43,604 nucleotides of DNA from the NCBI GenBank assembly GCA_025359105.1, contig JANYHK010000143.1, positions 1 to 43,604 of the forward strand, in the 5' to 3' direction. This stretch comes from Myxococcales bacterium (GTDB taxonomy: Bacteria; Myxococcota_A; Polyangia; Polyangiales; Polyangiaceae). Within the stretch, counting starts at the first letter, position 1. Each line of letters begins with the position of its first letter. The position numbers and the translations under genes were made by a program. This document shows, piece after piece, positions 1-9,257 of the stretch. Under the pieces are notes generated by a model, which worked only from the letters and a program-made list of their open reading frames with translations, made no database searches and was not told where the DNA came from.

Positions 1-1044
1 CGGCGCCGCTGGCCGCGACGCGGGCGGCGCCGCTGGCGGGGACGCGGGCCGCGCCGACTGCGTTCGTGCGTCGCCGCGTGCGCGGAGGACGATCGGCCCC
101 GGCGTGTCGTTCGGTGCCGAACAGGCTGTCAGCGCGGCGACGACGGCGTCCATCGACTCGAAGCGATCGTCCGGTGCTTTGGACAGCGCGCGCATGACCA
201 CCGCGGCGACCGATTCGGGGACGTCCGGATTGTGCAAAACGAGCGGCTGGGGGTTCATCGTGAGCACCTGCGCGACGAGCTGCAGCGTGTCCCCGTCCTC
301 TGGATGCCATGGGGCCTCACTGCAGAGCAGCTCGTACGCGACGACGCCCCACGAGAACTGGTCAGCCCGTCCGTCGACGGCCTCACCGCGCATCTGCTCA
401 GGCGCCATGTACTGCGGCGTTCCGACGATGAATCCCTGCGTCGTCATCGTCGACAGGCTGAGGCCCTTCGACTTCGTCCGCGTCCCCGTCGCCGACGGGG
501 AGCGTTTGGCGATGCCGAAATCGAGCACCTTCACGACGCCGTCCTGGCGGACCATGATGTTCTCGGGCTTGATGTCGCGATGAACGAGCCCGCGGGCATG
601 CGCCGCGGACAGCGCGCGCGCGACGTCGGCGAGCCAGCCGAGGCGCTGCGCGAGCGGCACCGACCAGTTGCCGAGGTACTCGCGCAGCGACCGCCCCTCG
701 ATGAGCTCCATCGCCAGGTAGGTCGTCCCCTTGAGCGCGGCGGGCGTCTCGACCTCGCCGACGTCGTAGATCGAGACCACGTTGGGGTGACCCAGGAGCG
801 CAACCGACCGCGCCTCGCGGAGGAGCCGCGCGCCGACGCTCGCATCAGGTGCGTTCGATGCGCCGGACGCGGGGGCCGCAGGGGGCCGCAAGATCTTGAG
901 CGCCACGTCCCGTTGCAGCCGCATGTCGTGTGCGGAGTACACCGACCCCATGCCCCCCTCACCGAGGAACTGGACGATCTCGTACCGGTCGACGACGTCC
1001 CCCGGCTTCAGCAACTGGCCTCCATGACGGGTATTCCTTCCCAC
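1..1044 (-). CDS. Serine/threonine protein kinase, C-terminus cut by window edge
   Basis: Hanks-type Ser/Thr kinase that transfers phosphate from ATP to protein Ser/Thr. The visible 348 codons hold a full kinase domain: glycine loop GEGGMGSVY, VALKIL with the ATP-binding Lys, HRDIKPEN at about residues 155-162, DFG, and an APE-type segment (MAPEQ). After it comes an Ala/Pro-rich linker that runs off the left edge, so any membrane segment or sensor domain lies outside. The GTG start at 1042-1044 was chosen because it is the only start between the upstream in-frame stop and the kinase fold; the ribosome binding site is weak. It is divergent from the lipoprotein gene at 1182. The substrate is unknown. 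Confidence 0.93.
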   Translation of the reverse strand, partial: MGRNTRHGGQLLKPGDVVDRYEIVQFLGEGGMGSVYSAHDMRLQRDVALKILRPPAAPASGASNAPDASVGARLLREARSVALLGHPNVVSIYDVGEVETPAALKGTTYLAMELIEGRSLREYLGNWSVPLAQRLGWLADVARALSAAHARGLVHRDIKPENIMVRQDGVVKVLDFGIAKRSPSATGTRTKSKGLSLSTMTTQGFIVGTPQYMAPEQMRGEAVDGRADQFSWGVVAYELLCSEAPWHPEDGDTLQLVAQVLTMNPQPLVLHNPDVPESVAAVVMRALSKAPDDRFESMDAVVAALTACSAPNDTPGPIVLRARGDARTQSARPASPPAAPPASRPAAP

Positions 1045-1181
1045 GTTAATCGGTCAATACGGCGCGCTCTTTAGCGCCAAGGGCCGATCTCGGCGCGAAT
1101 CGTCGCTTAAGTTCTCGGCGGCGCTGCCGTTCGGGCTGCGTGAACGAGACCTCGTTCGCGTCCAACCCCCCCAGGAGGCCC

Positions 1182-1655
1182 ATGCCAAAACTCGGATCCC
1201 TCGTTGTCTCTGCCGTCGCGTTCGCGTTGTGGGCGTCACTCCCCGGCTGCAGCGCCGAAACGTCGGCCGGCGAGCCGGAAAATGTCCGCCAGTCGCAGGA
1301 AGCCGTCATGACGATCGTGTGCAAGATCACCAACACGTGCTGCGCCAGCACGGCCACCGGGGTGCTGCCGTGGGACCTGACGAATCCACTCGAGGCCCAG
1401 CTCTCGGCGTGGAGCTGCACGAGGCCGAGGCTGTACCAGCCCAACCAGGCGGCGAACGCCTGGTGGTACTACTCGCAGTGCACCGACGCGAACCATCGGG
1501 TCGAGAGCCTTCTCGCCGCCAACCCGCAGTACGTCGCGGCACCCTACCTCGCGACGGTCTCGACGACCCTCGACAAGGCGTGCGTTTCCACGCCTCCCGC
1601 CGGCAGCGTGGACGTCCTCTGGGACCCCACGTGCCCGACCTGCTTGCTGAGGTAG
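1182..1655 (+). CDS. Cys-rich putative lipoprotein, unknown function
   Basis: Predicted secreted lipoprotein of 157 residues. It starts with a Lys, a hydrophobic stretch and a lipobox-like LPGC with the modifiable Cys at residue 23. The mature part has eight more cysteines, including TCC and a terminal CPTC, so up to four disulfides are possible. The ATG at 1182 is preferred over an earlier in-frame ATG at 1140 because AGGAGG lies just upstream and the signal peptide begins there. No domain is recognised; Cys-rich short lipoproteins are common in myxobacteria. It is convergent with the next gene, with 9 bases between stops. Confidence 0.75.
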   Translation: MPKLGSLVVSAVAFALWASLPGCSAETSAGEPENVRQSQEAVMTIVCKITNTCCASTATGVLPWDLTNPLEAQLSAWSCTRPRLYQPNQAANAWWYYSQCTDANHRVESLLAANPQYVAAPYLATVSTTLDKACVSTPPAGSVDVLWDPTCPTCLLR

Positions 1656-1664
1656 CCTCCCCTC

Positions 1665-2429
1665 CTACCGCGTCTTGCCGGCCGCGAGCTCGTCTTCGAG
1701 CTGGATCGCTTCGAGGAGTAGCGCGCTCACCGACGCCCGCGTGTCCGGCGTGGTGTCGCTCGTGGGGCGGAAGTAGAACGTCCCCGTCTTCCACTTGAGG
1801 ACGACGCGCAGCACCTCGAGCGGTGGCTTCTGCTCGCCGTCGAGCTCGCCGGCCGCGAACGTGTCGGCGGCGATGAGGAGCTCGGCGTTGCGGCCCTCGC
1901 TCGTGACCTTGAGCCGGCCGCTGCGCCGTTCCATGCCCAGCACCATGAGCACGGTCGACAGCGCCATCTGCGCGATGTCTCCGCGGAACGCCGCGCCTCG
2001 CCCGTTGGTGGGCGCCTCGCTCACGAACGAGTCGCGTCGCACCCGCAGCCGCCGGGCCATCTCGATGAGCGCCTCGACCTGCGCGACCGCCTCGTCGTTG
2101 GTGAACGGCCGCGTCATGTAGGCGTCGGCGCCGACGTGGAGCGCCTGGATTCGTGTGTCGCGCTCGGCGTCACTCGTGACGAAGAGGAACGGTGTCGTCG
2201 CCACGGCGCTCGTCTCCGTACGGACGCGGCGGGCGACCCAGAAGCCGTCGATGTCGGGCAACGTCACGTTGCAGACGATGCAGTCCGGCATCCACTCGCA
2301 GACCTTCTCGAAGCCGCTCCGCGCGTCACCGCACAGAAATACGTCGTGGCCACGCTCCCGCAGGAACTTCGCGAGCACACTCGCGGCCCACGGGTCGTCT
2401 TCGATGATGAGGACGCGTCCGGGAAGCAA
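1665..2429 (-). CDS. Degenerate receiver domain fused to DUF4388 (PATAN)
   Basis: Two-domain protein of 254 residues. Residues 1-125 have the receiver fold, with the acidic pair D11/D12 and T86 kept. The phospho-acceptor position is Asn (N54 in CNVTLPDIDG) and the usual Lys before Pro-Phe is Arg (TRPF). It should therefore not be phosphorylated in the normal way and may act as a constitutive or protein-binding receiver. Residues about 145-235 match the DUF4388/PATAN pattern (FRGDIAQMALSTVLMVLG, then a strand-rich segment ending GTFYF), a module common in delta-proteobacterial signalling proteins. The start is TTG; no ATG or GTG lies upstream in frame. It lies downstream of lipB on the same strand. 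Confidence 0.85.
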   Translation of the reverse strand: MLPGRVLIIEDDPWAASVLAKFLRERGHDVFLCGDARSGFEKVCEWMPDCIVCNVTLPDIDGFWVARRVRTETSAVATTPFLFVTSDAERDTRIQALHVGADAYMTRPFTNDEAVAQVEALIEMARRLRVRRDSFVSEAPTNGRGAAFRGDIAQMALSTVLMVLGMERRSGRLKVTSEGRNAELLIAADTFAAGELDGEQKPPLEVLRVVLKWKTGTFYFRPTSDTTPDTRASVSALLLEAIQLEDELAAGKTR

Positions 2430-2531
2430 CGAACATACGCTAGCACGCGGATAAACAAGCCAAAAATTAGCGGCGCCCGGGCCCTGCGTAGCGGCATACG
2501 CGCCCGCGGCCGACGCTGCTCGGACGGGCGC

Positions 2532-3188
2532 CTACGGGGGCAGCAGCTCGGCCCCGAAAACCTCGCAGAAATGGCCGGCCGCCGCCTTCGCCAGGGCCTC
2601 GAGAGCGGGCGGGGAGACTCCCAGGGCGGCCAGGGAGGTCACGCCGAGCTCGTGAATGCCGCAAGGGACGATATGCCGGAAGGCGCTCAGATCCGTCGTC
2701 GCGTTGAAGGCGAACCCGTGCATCGTGACCCAGCGGGAGAGCCGGACCCCGATGGCGCCGATCTTGGCGATGCGCGCCCCCGGGGCGTTCCCCCACTCGG
2801 CGGACCAGGGCGCGCGCGGGCGCTCGAGGTCGACCCACACGCCGAGAAGCTTCGGGTCGGTGGGCAACCCCGCGCCGATGCCGTGGTCGCGGGCAAGGCG
2901 CACCATCACCTCGCCGAGATCGCGCACGTACTTGCGGACGTCCTGGCGATCGGGTTTGAGATCGAGGATGGGGTACACCACGAGCTGCCCGGGGCCGTGG
3001 TAGGTGACGTCGCCGCCGCGACCGGTCTCGAAGTAGTCGAGCCCCTCGCTGCGTCGCTCGTGCGCGTCGGCGAGGACGTTGTGCGCGTCGGCGCCGCGGC
3101 CGAGTGTGATGACCGCGTCGTGCTCGAGCGCGAGCAGCGTGTCGCCGATCTCGCCGCGCAACCGCTTCTCGACGAGCTCTTCCTGCAT
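2532..3188 (-). CDS. lipB: Octanoyltransferase LipB
   Basis: Transfers octanoyl from octanoyl-ACP to lipoyl domains, the first step of de novo lipoate assembly. The family core RGGDVTYHGPGQ is at residues 57-68, the active-site Lys in AKIGA at 142 and the catalytic Cys in PCGIHE at 176. The annotated start is the ATG at 3188. However, the same frame continues upstream as family-like sequence (VRFEWLGRVRYADAHA) with no ATG, GTG or TTG before the frame closes inside guaB, so the true start is uncertain and may be non-canonical. It follows guaB with about 94 bases between guaB's stop and this ATG, so the two are probably cotranscribed. Confidence 0.93.
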   Translation of the reverse strand: MQEELVEKRLRGEIGDTLLALEHDAVITLGRGADAHNVLADAHERRSEGLDYFETGRGGDVTYHGPGQLVVYPILDLKPDRQDVRKYVRDLGEVMVRLARDHGIGAGLPTDPKLLGVWVDLERPRAPWSAEWGNAPGARIAKIGAIGVRLSRWVTMHGFAFNATTDLSAFRHIVPCGIHELGVTSLAALGVSPPALEALAKAAAGHFCEVFGAELLPP

Positions 3189-3282
3189 CGCGTGGGCGTC
3201 CGCGTAGCGAACGCGGCCGAGCCACTCGAAGCGAACGTGCCGGACGCTCGCGACGGTGCGACCGCCGGACGCAGAGGGGGCG

Positions 3283-4809
<1,527 letters not shown>

Positions 4810-6300
4810 CTACTCCGGGATTCGGCTGCCCTTGGCCACCTCGGCCTCGCGGTACTTGTCGAGTCCGGCCACGAAGGTGTCGCTGACCTCGGGGTCGAAC
4901 TGCGAGCCGGCGCAGCGCTCGATCTCGTTCACCGCGACCTCGTGCGGCAGCGCGCGGCGGTAAGCGCGATCGCTCGTCATGGCGTCGTAGGTGTCGGCGA
5001 CGGCGATGATGCGCGCGATGAGGGGCACGTCGTTGCCCTTGAGGCCGAGGGGGTAGCCGCGGCCGTCCCAGCGCTCGTGGTGGAGGTGCACGCCGGGGAT
5101 GAGCGGGTGCAGGAACTTGATCGGGTCCAGGATGTCGCGCCCGTAGCCGGGGTGCTTCTTGAAGACCTCGTATTCGTCCTGCGTGAGCTTGCCCGGTTTG
5201 TTCAGGTTCATCACGCAGCCGATCTTCCCGATGTCGTGCATGAGCGCGCTCTGGCGCACGATCTCGATCATGTCGGGCGGGAGGCCGAGGCGCACGGCGA
5301 GGTACATCGCGTACGTCGCCACGCGATCGGAGTGGCCGGCGGTGTAGCGGTCCATCTTGTCGATGGCCTTCGCGAGCCCTTGGATCGTCTGCTGGAACGT
5401 GGCGCGCAGGTCCTCGTAGAGGCGTGCGTTCTCGATGGCGGCGGCGGCGCGCGAGCCGACGATGGAGAGTAGCTTGCGCTGCCCTTCGTCGAACCGCTTG
5501 CTCTTCGAGAAGCTCGCGACCGCGATGAAGCCGAGCACGCGCTGCTTCATGCGCAGCGGCACCGCAAGGAGCGACGCGAGCGCAACGCCGGGCGGCTCCT
5601 TGAAGAAGCGCATCCCCTTGGTGCCGTGCTCGAGCAGCATCGAGTCGCCGGCGAAGTGCTCGAGGAACGCCGTGGGGTCGAGGCGCCCGTACTCCGTGTT
5701 CGCCGCTGCGGGCTTGGGCTGCAGCAGTCGCTGGCGCTCGAAGAAGCCGCCCTCGCCGTCGTCGAGCCACGTCGAGACGAGGTCGCCGTGGATCTCGTGG
5801 ACGGCGGTGTCGCCGACGGTGGCGAGGACCTCGTCGAGCGACAGGCTCGCGGCGATCGCCTCGCTGACCTTGTACAGGCTCAAGGCTTCCTTGAGCCTGA
5901 GGTTCTCCGCCGACAGGCGCTGCTTCTCGAGGCCGCGCTGAACGACGTGGATGACCTCCTCCACCTTGAAGGGCTTCAGGATGTAGTCGTAGGCGCCGCG
6001 CTTCATGGCGTCGATCGCCGTCTCGACCGTGCCGAAGCCGGTCATGATTACGGTGAGGGCGTGCGGGGCGTGCGTCGCGATGGCCTCGAGCAGCTCGATG
6101 CCGCCCATCCGAGGCATCTTGAGGTCGCTGATGATGAGGTCGTAACGGGCGTGGTCGAGCTCGTTCAGGGCGGCGGCGCCGTCCTCCGCCGTGCGGACGA
6201 GGTACCCCTCCATACCGAGAAAATCGGCGAGGATGTCGCGGATGAACTTCTCGTCGTCGACGATCAGGACGCGCGGGCGTTCGTCGTGGGGGGTCGTCAT
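4810..6300 (-). CDS. REC-GAF-HD-GYP cyclic di-GMP phosphodiesterase regulator
   Basis: Predicted response regulator that hydrolyses cyclic di-GMP. The receiver domain (1-125) has all key residues: D15/D16, phospho-acceptor D59, T87 and K109. A GAF-like domain spans about 145-295. The HD-GYP domain (about 300-480) has HDIGK with H355-D356 and HHERWDGRGYP at 407-417. The motifs look complete, so an active enzyme is likely. The nearby diguanylate cyclase at 28896-29870 makes the opposing reaction, but no direct link is shown. The start has a weak ribosome binding site. It is divergent from the CPBP gene, with 84 bases between. Confidence 0.95.
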   Translation of the reverse strand: MTTPHDERPRVLIVDDEKFIRDILADFLGMEGYLVRTAEDGAAALNELDHARYDLIISDLKMPRMGGIELLEAIATHAPHALTVIMTGFGTVETAIDAMKRGAYDYILKPFKVEEVIHVVQRGLEKQRLSAENLRLKEALSLYKVSEAIAASLSLDEVLATVGDTAVHEIHGDLVSTWLDDGEGGFFERQRLLQPKPAAANTEYGRLDPTAFLEHFAGDSMLLEHGTKGMRFFKEPPGVALASLLAVPLRMKQRVLGFIAVASFSKSKRFDEGQRKLLSIVGSRAAAAIENARLYEDLRATFQQTIQGLAKAIDKMDRYTAGHSDRVATYAMYLAVRLGLPPDMIEIVRQSALMHDIGKIGCVMNLNKPGKLTQDEYEVFKKHPGYGRDILDPIKFLHPLIPGVHLHHERWDGRGYPLGLKGNDVPLIARIIAVADTYDAMTSDRAYRRALPHEVAVNEIERCAGSQFDPEVSDTFVAGLDKYREAEVAKGSRIPE

Positions 6301-6384
6301 CCCAGGGCCGAGACTCTACCAGGAAATGCGCGGTCTCGTGAGGATTGCGCGCGGGATTGCCGTGGCCTAGCGTCTTGCCCTGTC

Positions 6385-7047
6385 GTGGTCGAGCCCGTCC
6401 TCCGAACCTTCACGTACGCGGTCCTCGCGCTGCTCGCGGCGAGCGGGGCGGCGATGCTCGGGTACGATCCGCTGACGACCCGCTCCGCGCTCGGCCTGTC
6501 CGGCGTGTTCGCCCTCGCGACCAGCCTCGTCATGGGCGCGCTCTTCGCCGGCGCCACCATCGTGACGACGCGCGTGATGCTCCGCACCCAGCCTTGGGCG
6601 CGCGCCCTTCACGCCGACTTGCGCCCCGCCGTGCGACACGCTTCGGGCCGCGGGATCGTCGGGATGGCCCTCGCGAGCGGCATCGCCGAGGAGCTCGTCT
6701 TCCGTGGGCTGCTCGTGCCGATGGTGGGCATCGTCGTCTCGAGCGTCGCGTTCGGGCTGCTCCACCAGGTACGCGGTCAGGCTCGATGGGCGTGGGCGGT
6801 GTGGGCGGGCATCACGGGCCTCTTCCTCGCGAGCATCTTCGTGCTGACCGGAAGCATCGCCGGCCCCATCGCGGCGCACGTCGCCATCAACCTCGTCAAC
6901 CTCCGCCACCTGCGCGACACCGATCTCGGCGGCGCACCCGAGAGCGCGCGCGCGCGGCTCGGCGGGGTCTTCACCGCGCGAGGCGGAACTGCACGACCCA
7001 CGGCATCCGCACGCGCACACGCTTCCCCGTCCGTTCGGCGGGTGTAA
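6385..7047 (+). CDS. CPBP family intramembrane glutamic endopeptidase
   Basis: Multi-pass membrane protein of 220 residues in the CPBP (Abi/CAAX) protease family. It carries motif 1 EELVFRG (E102, E103, R107), motif 2 FGLLH (H127) and motif 3 HVAIN (H165, N169), spread over hydrophobic helices. The GTG at 6385 is the first start just before the first membrane segment; the frame stays open far upstream but there it is antisense to the HD-GYP gene. The last 77 bases overlap the 3' end of the convergent TonB-like gene, so the Arg/Ala-rich tail may be low-constraint sequence. Substrate unknown. Confidence 0.87.
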   Translation: MVEPVLRTFTYAVLALLAASGAAMLGYDPLTTRSALGLSGVFALATSLVMGALFAGATIVTTRVMLRTQPWARALHADLRPAVRHASGRGIVGMALASGIAEELVFRGLLVPMVGIVVSSVAFGLLHQVRGQARWAWAVWAGITGLFLASIFVLTGSIAGPIAAHVAINLVNLRHLRDTDLGGAPESARARLGGVFTARGGTARPTASARAHASPSVRRV

Positions 7048-7765
7048 AGCGGTACTTGCGGACGGCGGCGACGGCCGCTTCGTCGAACCCGTGCTCCGCG
7101 CGGCGCGTGACGCGTGCCGTCTCGACCGCGCCGTCCGCGCCGACGACGAGCTCGAGGCCCACGTCCGCCTCCAGATCCTCGGCGCCGAACGGATAGGCCA
7201 ACGGGGCGCGCTCGACGAGGCGCGCGCGAAGCGAGACGCCCGACTCCGGCACGATCGCGCGCGCGTCGTCGTCGCCTCCGCCGGCAGCAACGCCCGTCGA
7301 GCCCGCGATGCCGGTCGCCGAGACCGCCCCACCGGGCGAACTGCCGGCACCACCGAACGTCATCGCGAAGCGAGCCGGAGCCGCCACGGGCGCCGCCACC
7401 ACCACCGGGGCCTCGGCGGGCGCGCTCGCCTGCTCCGGCGCGTCGTGGTCGTGCGTGAGCGACGGATCGTGCGGGTGATCGTCGTGATCGGGCGCGACCG
7501 GGTACGGGTGCGAGTGCGTCGGAAGGCTCGGCGCCGTCGCGGCGACGTTGCGAGCTGCGGGCGCCGGCGCCTCGTCCTCGTCGCGCTCGGCGGGCACGGT
7601 CGCTGCGACGTCCACGTCGATCGTGAGCATCGTCTCGCCGGGCGGCGCCGCCGCTGCGTGCCCGGAGCCCGTCCCCACCGCCGCGAACACCGCGGCGTGG
7701 GCAACAGCCGACGCCGCGAAGGCCACAGCGCGGCCGCTCAGGTTGAAGGCGAGGGTGATCTGCAC
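6971..7765 (-). CDS. TonB-like energy transducer with His-rich linker
   Basis: Protein of 264 residues with an N-terminal hydrophobic anchor (about 12-32), a long Pro/Ala-rich periplasmic linker and a C-terminal TonB/TolA-type domain (about 180-264, ending in VRKYRFTPA and a final strand VVQFRLAR). TonB proteins couple the inner-membrane proton gradient to outer-membrane transport. Residues 84-107 hold seven His among Asp residues, which could bind metal. The GTG at 7765 was chosen because AGGGG lies upstream and it gives a normal N-terminus; earlier in-frame codons are antisense-like. No ExbB or ExbD is nearby. It is downstream of the FHA activator gene and overlaps the CPBP gene end. Confidence 0.85.
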   Translation of the reverse strand: MQITLAFNLSGRAVAFAASAVAHAAVFAAVGTGSGHAAAAPPGETMLTIDVDVAATVPAERDEDEAPAPAARNVAATAPSLPTHSHPYPVAPDHDDHPHDPSLTHDHDAPEQASAPAEAPVVVAAPVAAPARFAMTFGGAGSSPGGAVSATGIAGSTGVAAGGGDDDARAIVPESGVSLRARLVERAPLAYPFGAEDLEADVGLELVVGADGAVETARVTRRAEHGFDEAAVAAVRKYRFTPAERTGKRVRVRMPWVVQFRLAR

Positions 7766-7869
7766 GACGTCCCCTAATCTACGCGGGAAGTCGGCGGCCG
7801 GATCGTGCCACCTTCGATTCGCCAACGAGCTGAATTTGTCTGCAATTCTTGGAAGATACGAACGCGACT

Positions 7870-9246
7870 TCAGGACTCGTCGTCCTTGGCATCCCACGAG
7901 ACGCCGTAGAGGCCGCGCTTCTTCAAGAGATCGCGGAGGTGATGGCGAGCGACGTTGGCTTCGCGCGCGGCGCGGGAGAGGTTGCCGGCGCATCGCTTCA
8001 TGAGCGCCGCCAGATAGACCGACTCGAAGCGCTCGATCGCCTTGTCCTTGGCGGGCGCGAACTCGCCGGACAAGTCGAGCACGGTGCGCTCTTCGCGCGC
8101 GCCCCGGAAGCCGTCACCTTCGCCGGCGACGTCGGCGCGCTTGATCACGTCGTCCGTGGCCATCGCCGCGGCGCGGACGAGCACGTTGCTGAGCTCGCGG
8201 ACGTTGCCGGGCCACGACTGCGTCTGCAGGTGCGCGAGCGCGCTCGCCTCGATGAGGACGCTCCGCTCGCCGGCGATGCAGGACAGGAGCTTCCGGCAGA
8301 GCACCGGGATGTCCTCGAGCCGATCGCGCAGGGGCGGCAGCTGGACGCGCGTCTGCGCGAGGCGGAAGAAGAGGTCCTCGCGGAAGCGGCCGGCGTCGAT
8401 CTCGTGCCGCAGGTCGCGGTGCGTCGCCGCGAGGATGCGCACGTCCACCTTGGAGACCGAGTGACCGCCGACGCGCGTGATCTCGTGCCGCTCGAGGACC
8501 TTCAGGAACTTCGCCTGCAGCGCCGCCGGGAGCTCGCCGATCTCGTCGATGAACACGGTGCCGCCATCCGCCGCCTCGAAATAGCCGACGCCCGGCTCAT
8601 CCGCGCCGGGGAACGTCCCCTTCTCGTGACCGAAGAGGAGCGACTCGGCGAGCGACTCGGGCAAGCTCGTCGCGTCGATCACGACGAACGGCCTGTCCGC
8701 GCGGGCGGAGCGGCTGTGGATGGCGCGGGCGACCTCCTCCTTGCCGGTGCCCGTCTCCCCCTGGATGAGGACCGCGAGGTTCTTCGTTGCGATGCGCTCC
8801 AGGGTGGCGAAGAGCTCGCGCATCGCCTGCGACTGGGCGACGAGCTCGCCAAAGGATTCGCTCTCGCTGCGGGCGGCGGGCCGGGCGCCGTCGTCGGTGT
8901 CGACGCGCAGGACGGTGTCCCCGACGGTGAGCTCGGCGCCCGCGGCAAGCTCGATTTCGGTCACCCTGTGCGCGCCGAGCCACGTACCGTTGGTGCTGCC
9001 GGCGTCGCGGACGTGGATGCGCCCGCCCACGCGCGAGAGCTCGAGGTGGACGCCGGAGACCCGCGGGTCGGCGAGCACCAAGTCGTTGGTCGCGTGCCGC
9101 CCTGCCGTCGCCAGCGCGCGGGCCATCGCGAGCGAGCGACCCGCGCCCGGCCCGGACACCGCAGTAAGGCGGGGAACCCCTTCCCCCTCGGTGAGAGCGA
9201 CCTTCGCGTTGACCTCGGTTTCTCCACGGACCGGCGTGCTCGACAT
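7870..9246 (-). CDS. FHA-domain sigma54-type AAA+ transcriptional activator, variant GAFTGA loop
   Basis: 458 residues. An N-terminal FHA domain (about 40-115, with GRH at 49-51, SGVH at 64-67 and STNGTW) should bind phosphothreonine. The AAA+ domain has Walker A GETGTGKE (163-170) and Walker B VFIDE (231-235). The C-terminus has a Fis-type helix-turn-helix (about 405-440). The sigma54-contact loop reads GTFPGA at 210-215 rather than GAFTGA, with the key Thr changed to Pro. The start has AGAGGAAG upstream. The gene begins 11 bases after the kinase gene, so the kinase is a likely partner. FHA-linked enhancer-binding proteins of this type are known from Myxococcus; whether this one still activates sigma54 is open. 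Confidence 0.93.
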   Translation of the reverse strand: MSSTPVRGETEVNAKVALTEGEGVPRLTAVSGPGAGRSLAMARALATAGRHATNDLVLADPRVSGVHLELSRVGGRIHVRDAGSTNGTWLGAHRVTEIELAAGAELTVGDTVLRVDTDDGARPAARSESESFGELVAQSQAMRELFATLERIATKNLAVLIQGETGTGKEEVARAIHSRSARADRPFVVIDATSLPESLAESLLFGHEKGTFPGADEPGVGYFEAADGGTVFIDEIGELPAALQAKFLKVLERHEITRVGGHSVSKVDVRILAATHRDLRHEIDAGRFREDLFFRLAQTRVQLPPLRDRLEDIPVLCRKLLSCIAGERSVLIEASALAHLQTQSWPGNVRELSNVLVRAAAMATDDVIKRADVAGEGDGFRGAREERTVLDLSGEFAPAKDKAIERFESVYLAALMKRCAGNLSRAAREANVARHHLRDLLKKRGLYGVSWDAKDDES

Positions 9247-9257
9247 GCTTCCTCTAC

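Noticed and set aside
1050-1056. TTGACC on the minus strand as a -35 element for the kinase gene
   Set aside because: It lies only about 12 bases before the GTG start and no -10 element fits between.
7804-7820. TGGCACG, a perfect -24 half of a sigma54 promoter, upstream of the TonB-like gene (minus strand)
   Set aside because: At the right distance the -12 element reads GGCC rather than TTGC, so the site lacks the essential GC in place.
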